DNA of 64,000 nucleotides from Bog-756 sp963737625 (lineage in GTDB: Bacteria; Actinomycetota; Acidimicrobiia; Acidimicrobiales; RAAP-2): the NCBI GenBank assembly GCA_963737625.1, contig CAVTTK010000005.1:558001-622000 (forward strand), in the 5' to 3' direction. The notes below the pieces were generated by a model. The model had not been told where the DNA came from. It ran no database searches and saw only the letters and a program-made list of their open reading frames with translations. The translations under genes were made by a program, and so were the position numbers. Numbering within the stretch: the first letter of the stretch is position 1; the number at the start of each line of letters is the position of its first letter. Below, in pieces: positions 59,121 to 64,000 of the stretch.

Positions 59121-60392
59121 CTACTTCGATAGGGCGGGGCCGGGAATGACCGGCAGCTCGGAGAGTCCACGCAGCACCAGCCCGTCCCCGTGACCCCAGC
59201 GCAGCCCGGTACGCCCGGCCGCTAGGCGGAGCCGTGGGAAACGCCGGATGAGCGATCCCAGCGCCAGCTGGCCCTCCAGGCGAGCCAGCGGGGCGCCCAG
59301 GCAGTGGTGGATGCCGTGCCCGAATCCCAGGTGACGCCCTTCAGCCCGTTCAAGATCGAGGCCCTCGGGGTTGGCGAAGCGACAGCGGTCATGGTTGGCG
59401 GCAGCCAGACAGATGATGACCTGCGCTCCTGGTGGGATCGAATGGCCGCCGATCTCGACTTCCTGGACGGCGTAGCGGAAGGTCGAATGCGGTACCGGGG
59501 CGTCATAGCGGAGCAGTTCCTCGACGGCGGCCGGGATCCGTTCCGGATCGTCGCGCAGCAGCTCGAGCTGCTTGGGGTGGTCGAGGAGGGCGACCACGGC
59601 ATTGCCGATGAACGTCGTGGTGGTGTCGTGACCGGCCACGATGAGCTGAAAGATGGTCGACAGCAGCTCCTGGTTGTCCAGTCGCTCCTCCCCGTCCCGA
59701 GCCGCGATCAAGCCACTCACCAGGTCATCGCCGGGCTCATCATGCTTGGCTTCGACCAGCCGGCGCAGCTGCGCCACGACGGCGTCGGACGCCTCCTTGG
59801 CCCGGAGGTGGTCGTCTGGCGTCGGTGTGGGAACGAGCATGGCCACGAGACCTTGACCCAGCCCGGTGCGCTCGTCCTCGGGCACGCCAAGCAGTTCGCA
59901 GATGACCGTGAAGGGGAGCGGAAAGGCAAATTCGGCCACCAGGTCGGCGGGGGACTCGGGGTCCCGACCGGCCAGGACGTCGAGGAGGTCATCCACGATG
60001 GCCTGCACCCGTGGCCGCAGCCCCTCGACTCGGCGCGTCGAGAAGGCCGACGACACCAGACGACGCAACCGGGTGTGGTCCGGCGGGTCCACGGCGAGCA
60101 TATGTCGGGCGAACTCGCGCCCCGGAAGGCCCTCAGCGACGATCCCGCCGCCCAAGGCCAGCGCGGCGTGCATGTCCTTGGAGAGCAGGGAGTCGTTGAG
60201 CGCCCGGCGGGCCTCGTCATGACCCACCACCAGCCACGCATCGTGGCCGTCGGCCAGAGAGACGGGGTGCACCGGGCCCATGTCCCGAACCTCGGCGAAG
60301 AGCGGGTAGGGGTCGTCCCGATCGGAGGCGCCCCACGCCTTGAGCGCGGCCTCCACGCCGGTACGTCGTTGATCAGGGGGCCTAGTGGTCAT
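59121..60392 (-). CDS. cytochrome P450
   Basis: A 423-residue soluble bacterial P450 (CYP107-like length and motifs). The I-helix oxygen-binding motif is IVAGHDTTTTF, the K-helix ExxR is in VEELLRYDAPVPHSTFRYA, and the heme-binding loop is FGHGIHHCLGAPLARLEG, with the thiolate Cys. The substrate helix VDPPDHTRLRRLVSSAFS is normal. It will need a ferredoxin and reductase from elsewhere. It overlaps the SnoaL-like gene by 11 nt and is the fourth gene of the operon. Confidence 0.93.
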   Translation of the reverse strand: MTTRPPDQRRTGVEAALKAWGASDRDDPYPLFAEVRDMGPVHPVSLADGHDAWLVVGHDEARRALNDSLLSKDMHAALALGGGIVAEGLPGREFARHMLAVDPPDHTRLRRLVSSAFSTRRVEGLRPRVQAIVDDLLDVLAGRDPESPADLVAEFAFPLPFTVICELLGVPEDERTGLGQGLVAMLVPTPTPDDHLRAKEASDAVVAQLRRLVEAKHDEPGDDLVSGLIAARDGEERLDNQELLSTIFQLIVAGHDTTTTFIGNAVVALLDHPKQLELLRDDPERIPAAVEELLRYDAPVPHSTFRYAVQEVEIGGHSIPPGAQVIICLAAANHDRCRFANPEGLDLERAEGRHLGFGHGIHHCLGAPLARLEGQLALGSLIRRFPRLRLAAGRTGLRWGHGDGLVLRGLSELPVIPGPALSK

Positions 60393-60753
60393 GGACGAAC
60401 CCCGAGCACAGAATCCGCAGCTCTATGATGTTGCCCTTCTCGGCCCTGAGGTACGCCTGCTGCTCGATGATGAATTCACCGTCGGGGAGCTGTGCCAGGA
60501 ACCGGTAGCCGACGCGCTCAACAGGGCCGACCGTGGCCGAGTCGAGATCGAGGATCCGGGTGACCGTGCGCTCGGGTGAGAACCAGGTGCCCAAGATCAC
60601 CTCCTCTACGACCGCCTCTGCGTCGTCGTTCTCCCAGTATCTGGAGGGTGTCAGGGCCTGGAACTGCACGTGGGGCGCCAGCAGGTCCTTGAGAGCACCG
60701 GCGTCCTGCGCCGCCACGGCTCGGGCGAAGCGCTCACCGAGCTCAGGGGGCAT
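60382..60753 (-). CDS. SnoaL-like (NTF2-fold) protein
   Basis: A 123-residue NTF2-fold protein: LGERFARAVAAQDAGALKDL, LLAPHVQFQALTPSRYW and FIIEQQAYLRAEKGNIIEL. Family members act as small cyclases or isomerases, or as inert ligand binders, and are frequent beside P450s in secondary metabolism. It starts at ATG 60753 with GAGGAGA upstream. The product ends with the pattern CSGFVHDH. Confidence 0.78.
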   Translation of the reverse strand: MPPELGERFARAVAAQDAGALKDLLAPHVQFQALTPSRYWENDDAEAVVEEVILGTWFSPERTVTRILDLDSATVGPVERVGYRFLAQLPDGEFIIEQQAYLRAEKGNIIELRILCSGFVHDH

Positions 60754-60786
60754 GGTCTGGTCTCCTCTGTCTCGTTCCACGGTCGA

Positions 60787-61146
60787 TCAGTAGCTGAAGG
60801 TGGTGGCGCCGTCGCCGATCCACTCCCACAGCTGGACGGTTCCGCCCAGCTGGGCGTTGGACACGAGCGTGGACTCGTCGAGCCTCCTGGCCTTGAAGCA
60901 GATCGGGCAGGTGAGGAGCACCCCCCCAGCAGCGTCGAAGCGCTTCATCAGATCCGGAATGGGTGGACAACCGTCGCACGCCACGCCGAAGGCGACCCCT
61001 TGGGTGGCCAGGCGAACCGCCTCCTTGGTCACGAACATGAGGGTGTCCCGGCCCGCTTCGGCGGCGGCCACCGCCACCAGCAGGGCGACCGTCACCTTCT
61101 CGGGATCCTCGAGACCGGTGGTGAGGCTGATGGCGGCCCGGCTCAT
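60787..61146 (-). CDS. DsrE/DsrF-family sulfur-relay-like protein
   Basis: A 119-residue protein of the DsrE fold: ISLTTGLEDPEKVTVALLVA, DTLMFVTKEAVRLATQGVA, the loop CDGCPPIPDLMKRF and LTCPICFKARRL. Cys pairs in CDGCPP and CPICF suit sulfur transfer or thiol redox. It overlaps the DUF4242 stop by 4 nt (ATGA) and precedes the SnoaL-like gene by 33 nt. Such proteins often support oxidoreductases; the partner here is unknown. Confidence 0.83.
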   Translation of the reverse strand: MSRAAISLTTGLEDPEKVTVALLVAVAAAEAGRDTLMFVTKEAVRLATQGVAFGVACDGCPPIPDLMKRFDAAGGVLLTCPICFKARRLDESTLVSNAQLGGTVQLWEWIGDGATTFSY

Positions 61147-61424
61147 CGGACCAGATCCGCAGTGGTCGGGTCGATGACGCTGCGAACTTCGTGCACCGCG
61201 TCAACGGGGAACCCGCCGCAGCGCCCGTGCTGGCGAACGATCTCCTCAGAAGCAGCCAGGTACACACAGGTGATCGTGTCGTCGGTGACGTAGCTGTGGA
61301 CCCACTGGATGTCGGGTCCGAGGTCTCGAAGCACCTTGTTGGACTCGCTGGCGATGGCCGCCAGGCCGCCGGCGCCCATCTGGCCGGCACCCGGCACGGT
61401 GCGTTCGATGAGGTACTTGTGCAT
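61143..61424 (-). CDS. DUF4242 family protein
   Basis: A 93-residue DUF4242 protein (MHKYLIERTVPGAGQMGAGG, then VLRDLGPDIQWVHSYVTDDT and ITCVYLAASEEIVRQHGRCG, ending GFPVDAVHEVRSVIDP). Related small dimers bind nickel or other metals; some neighbour cyclase and oxygenase genes. It is first gene of the minus-strand operon, divergent from the HD-GYP/LuxR gene across 124 bp. Confidence 0.85.
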   Translation of the reverse strand: MHKYLIERTVPGAGQMGAGGLAAIASESNKVLRDLGPDIQWVHSYVTDDTITCVYLAASEEIVRQHGRCGGFPVDAVHEVRSVIDPTTADLVR

Positions 61425-61548
61425 GACCTTCCTCCGTTCTCGACGACCGACGGTCGCCTGATAGTCACGGTACGGAACGGGCGGGCGTTCGTCATGAGGT
61501 ATTCACCCCATAGCCCGTCAGGCGGCGGGATGACGATACGATTCCGTC

Positions 61549-63111
61549 ATGGAGGCCTCGGGCATCCGCCTCTCGGACCTGCTGGTCTCGCTCTCCTTGG
61601 CTACCGACCTCGGTTTTGGGCAGCCGCCCGAGCACATGTTGCGCTCGGCGCGGATCGGCATGCGCCTCGGCGAGCGCCTGGGGTTGGACGGGAAGGACCT
61701 AGCCACCCTCTACGACGTGGGCATCCTGACCTATGTCGGATGCCCGGTGTACGGCAACGAGCCGGCACTGCTCTTCGGTGACGACATCGACTTCCGGGCC
61801 CACGCCATCGAGGTGGACCTCGCCGGATTCCCCGCCATGGTGTTCATGTTGCGTCGGGCCGGGCACGGGACATCGGCCTTCAACCGGGCCCGCCGGGCGG
61901 CCACGTTCATGGCCAGCGGCGGTCGCCAGGTGATCCAGCAGATGGCCGACCATTGCTCGGCTGCTGGCGCGCTCGCCACTCGTCTGGGATTGAGCGACGA
62001 CGTACAGGCCGGCATCGAGCAGGCCTACGCCCGGTGGGACGGGAAGGGGTTTCCCGACGATCTGTCCGGGACGGAATTGTCCCTTGCGGCGCGGGTGTCG
62101 CACGTGGCCGAAGCCTGCGAAGTCTTCCAGCGGACCGCCGGCATCGATGCGGCGCTCGATGTCGTCCGCTCGCGGAGCGGCACCCACTTCGACCCGGAGA
62201 TCGTCAAGCTCACCGTCACCGATCCCGAGTCGCTGTTCGAGGGCATCGACCGAGACACCGTCGATGGGCTTCTGGCCTCCGAGCCGACGGAACGAGGCCC
62301 GTTGACCGACGACGAACTGGACCGGACGCTGGAAGCGATCGGCGACTTCTGCGACCTCCGGTGTACCTTCTTCGCCGGACACGCACGCGCCACGGCAGAC
62401 CTTGTGCGGGGCGCTGCCGAACTGATGCAGATGCCCTCGGCCGAAGCCCGTCTGGCCTACCAGGCCGCGCTGGTCCATGATGTGGGACGGTTCGGTGTGC
62501 CGGGTTCTGTGTGGGGAAAGCCCGGGCCGTTGACCCCCAACGACCAGGAGCGGATTCGCCTGCACGTCTATTACGTCGAGCGGATCTTCAACCGGCCCGA
62601 GCCGCTGCGCCGTATCGGTCTGCTGGCGTCCACCCACCACGAGCGCATGGACGGCTCTGGCTACCACCGCGGTGTCGGCGGGACGATGCTCTCGTTGGGA
62701 GCACGGGTCCTGGCCGTTGCCGACGCCTATAGCGCCATGATGCAACCGCGCCCGTACCGGGAGCCGCTGAGCGAGGCCGAAGCCGTCCGGGAGCTGCGGG
62801 CCGATGTCGCAGAGGGCCGTCTCGATCCGGTGGCCACCGACGCCGTCCTGGCCGCGGCCGGACACCGCGTCAGCCGTACACGGGCAGGTGGACCAGCCGG
62901 GTTGACGACACGCGAGAGCGAGATCCTGGCTCTCCTCGCCCTGGGGATGCCCAACAAGGCCATCGCCCGCCAGTTGGAGATCAGCCCCAAGACGGTGAGC
63001 AACCATATCGAGCACGTCTACAGCAAACTGGGTGTGTCGAACCGGGCCGGCGCGGCCATGTACGCCATGGAGCATGGAATCGTGGGATCTGGGCCCACCC
63101 GATCGCCGTGA
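61549..63111 (+). CDS. tandem HD-GYP regulator with LuxR-type HTH
   Basis: A 520-residue regulator. The first half has an HD-GYP-like domain with the HD replaced (LATLYDVGILTYVGC) but ARWDGKGFPDDLSGTELSLA kept. The second (about 290-420) has the true HD in AALVHDVGRFGVPGS and HHERMDGSGYHRGVGG, where GYP has become GYH. The C-terminus (about 450-510) is a LuxR-type HTH: LTTRESEILALLALGMPNKA and ARQLEISPKTVSNHIEHVYS. It may bind or hydrolyse a nucleotide second messenger and regulate the divergent operon. It starts at ATG 61549. Confidence 0.85.
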   Translation: MEASGIRLSDLLVSLSLATDLGFGQPPEHMLRSARIGMRLGERLGLDGKDLATLYDVGILTYVGCPVYGNEPALLFGDDIDFRAHAIEVDLAGFPAMVFMLRRAGHGTSAFNRARRAATFMASGGRQVIQQMADHCSAAGALATRLGLSDDVQAGIEQAYARWDGKGFPDDLSGTELSLAARVSHVAEACEVFQRTAGIDAALDVVRSRSGTHFDPEIVKLTVTDPESLFEGIDRDTVDGLLASEPTERGPLTDDELDRTLEAIGDFCDLRCTFFAGHARATADLVRGAAELMQMPSAEARLAYQAALVHDVGRFGVPGSVWGKPGPLTPNDQERIRLHVYYVERIFNRPEPLRRIGLLASTHHERMDGSGYHRGVGGTMLSLGARVLAVADAYSAMMQPRPYREPLSEAEAVRELRADVAEGRLDPVATDAVLAAAGHRVSRTRAGGPAGLTTRESEILALLALGMPNKAIARQLEISPKTVSNHIEHVYSKLGVSNRAGAAMYAMEHGIVGSGPTRSP

Positions 63112-63183
63112 TGGGTGAGGGGCTCATCGCCTCAGTGGCCGCGCTCGCCCTTCGTCGACGCCCCGAGGACCCCTACGCGGCCG

Positions 63184-63516
63184 TCACATTGGGGGAGGGT
63201 CGGAGATGCTAGTGGCAGCCAACGGTTCTGGAGACCGCTGCGTAGGCGGTGAGTAGGTGTCGCCAGAATCAGCATGTGGGTGCTTGGCCAAGCGCTGAGA
63301 CATCGTGCTGCCCCGGGCAATGAGATAGACCACGACACCGACCCACGGCAGAACAACCACGAAGAGTGTCCATAGCGCCTTCGCCCAACCACTGAGGTCG
63401 GCGCTGCGAAAGACATCCCTGATGACGACGATGATGAGCCAGACCCATAGAACGAATACCGAGAATTCCAAGAGCGTCCAGAACAGATCGAGAGCGGGAT
63501 AGACAGTTGCGGTCAT
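63184..63516 (-). CDS. small membrane protein with PLDc_N-like anchor
   Basis: A 110-residue protein with two membrane segments (FWTLLEFSVFVLWVWLIIVV; WTLFVVVLPWVGVVVYLIAR) of the phospholipase-D N-terminal anchor type, found in small SHOCT-like stress proteins. The SHOCT tail is missing; the C-terminus is hydrophilic (KHPHADSGDTYSPPTQ). It starts at ATG 63516 with TAGGAG about 10 nt upstream. Function unknown. Confidence 0.65.
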   Translation of the reverse strand: MTATVYPALDLFWTLLEFSVFVLWVWLIIVVIRDVFRSADLSGWAKALWTLFVVVLPWVGVVVYLIARGSTMSQRLAKHPHADSGDTYSPPTQRSPEPLAATSISDPPPM

Positions 63517-63870
63517 CGGTGTCGGGGCTCCTAGATCGGATCGTGCCACCATTCACACTACGGGAGGTGGGGACACCACTGTTCCCCGGGCAGACTCAGG
63601 TTGTGGGAGAACCAGGCGATCAGCGGGGCTCTCACCAATCGGGATGACGACGAACGTGCAGCGATCACGATGTCGACGGTGTGATGTGAATCCGGTCTCT
63701 TCCCCGTGCTCCAGGGACACGAAGCACGAGGCGATGGTGAAGCCCAGGTGAGAACCGGTGTCGATTCGGTCCACCTCGCCCTCGGCCCAGAAGAGCCTCT
63801 GTGGGCATCGACCTCAGATCGTCTGACGTCCGCAGCGTCGATGCGGCTGAGGGGAGCCCTTGAGATCCTG
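63517..63870. other. unassigned right-end stretch
   Basis: Several overlapping minus-strand ORFs lie here; one reads DTGSHLGFTIASCFVSLEHG and then EETGFTSHRRHRDRCTFVV, with protein-like composition but no start signal, and it may be a decayed gene. I cannot assign a product. Confidence 0.3.
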
Positions 63871-63907
63871 AGTTGGACCTCAGCCCGGTACGGGCTGAGG
63901 TCCAACT
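63871..63907. repeat. perfect 37-nt hairpin
   Basis: AGTTGGACCTCAGCCCG (63871-63887), loop GTA, and its exact complement at 63891-63907: 17 paired bases without mismatch. No T-run follows on either strand, so it is not a classical terminator. It may be an element end, a protein-binding site or a structured RNA. The last 90 bp of the window beyond it hold no recognised gene. Confidence 0.8.
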
Positions 63908-64000
63908 TCGGTCAAGGAAAGCGGCTGGTGACACCTAGCCAACGTTCCCGTCATGACTGGTCCGTTGGCCAAGACGCCGGTGCTGGCTACTCTCCCTGGG

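Noticed and set aside
1..64000. Search for tRNA, rRNA, CRISPR arrays and replication origin
   Set aside because: No cloverleaf with conserved arms, no rRNA-like stretch, no repeat-spacer array and no DnaA-box cluster were seen by eye; a covariance search would be decisive.

Overview
The window is a high-GC stretch of bacterial chromosome. Many genes begin with GTG, neighbouring genes often overlap by 1-4 bases (ATGA/GTGA junctions), and it carries families typical of Actinobacteria: DinB/DUF664, DUF2510-like WYPP modules, MmpS-like, YtrA-type GntR and DUF6159-like proteins. Together with the 42-residue secreted repeats, this suggests a member of Acidimicrobiia or a close relative; that placement is inference. 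I saw no rRNA, tRNA, CRISPR array, phage or plasmid module.

Layout. 1-3.6 kb: a CHASE-like/GGDEF diguanylate cyclase cut by the left edge, a membrane protein and a DinB protein. 3.6-7.3 kb: a minus-strand sulfate ABC transporter operon (sbp-cysT-cysW-cysA) whose cysA is frameshifted. 7.4-11.5 kb: a decayed zone with half an FtsX permease, a possible nucleotide-cyclase remnant and an IS110 element. 11.5-16.3 kb: a monooxygenase-like protein, an N-terminally truncated PAS-GGDEF gene, a DUF4331 operon with a Tat-exported partner, and an RHH/PIN toxin-antitoxin (TA) pair. 16.4-21.7 kb: a YCII-MFS pair divergent from an ECF sigma factor, then a GntR-ABC-permease operon. 21.8-23.3 kb: a sulfatase. 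23.7-30.1 kb: a polyhydroxyalkanoate (PHA) island with depolymerase, GST, phasin, acyl-CoA ligase, PHA synthase and an XRE regulator. 30.4-33.9 kb: a SWIM-SNF2 helicase. 34-36 kb: Phd/PIN and ParD-like/zeta TA loci. 36-42 kb: a double retropepsin-like protein, an FtsX permease with an ABC ATPase fused to a cyclic-nucleotide-binding domain, and a secreted GH43-like protein with six 42-residue repeats. 42-46.4 kb: small proteins, VapBC and a PAS-GGDEF-EAL protein. 46.7-56 kb: mostly membrane and exported proteins (a frameshifted endonuclease/phosphatase, an acid-phosphatase-like phosphoesterase, an LpqC-like PHB-depolymerase/esterase, DUF2510-like membrane proteins, a beta-helix protein and an MmpS-like protein). 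56-57.5 kb: an AbiE-like TA pair of lower GC. 57.7-61.4 kb: a minus-strand redox operon (DUF4242, DsrE, SnoaL, P450, flavin oxidoreductase) divergent from a tandem HD-GYP/LuxR regulator. The right end holds a small membrane protein and a perfect 37-nt hairpin.

How the parts connect. Sulfate import and the sulfatase point to sulfur scavenging. The PHA genes form a complete store, mobilise and regulate set. Three GGDEF proteins, one EAL domain and one HD-GYP protein make the region rich in c-di-GMP genes. Four of the five TA loci carry a distinct inverted or direct repeat at the promoter, consistent with autoregulation. Four otherwise conserved genes are broken by frame changes (three explained by one extra base each), so consensus error must be excluded before any is called a true pseudogene.
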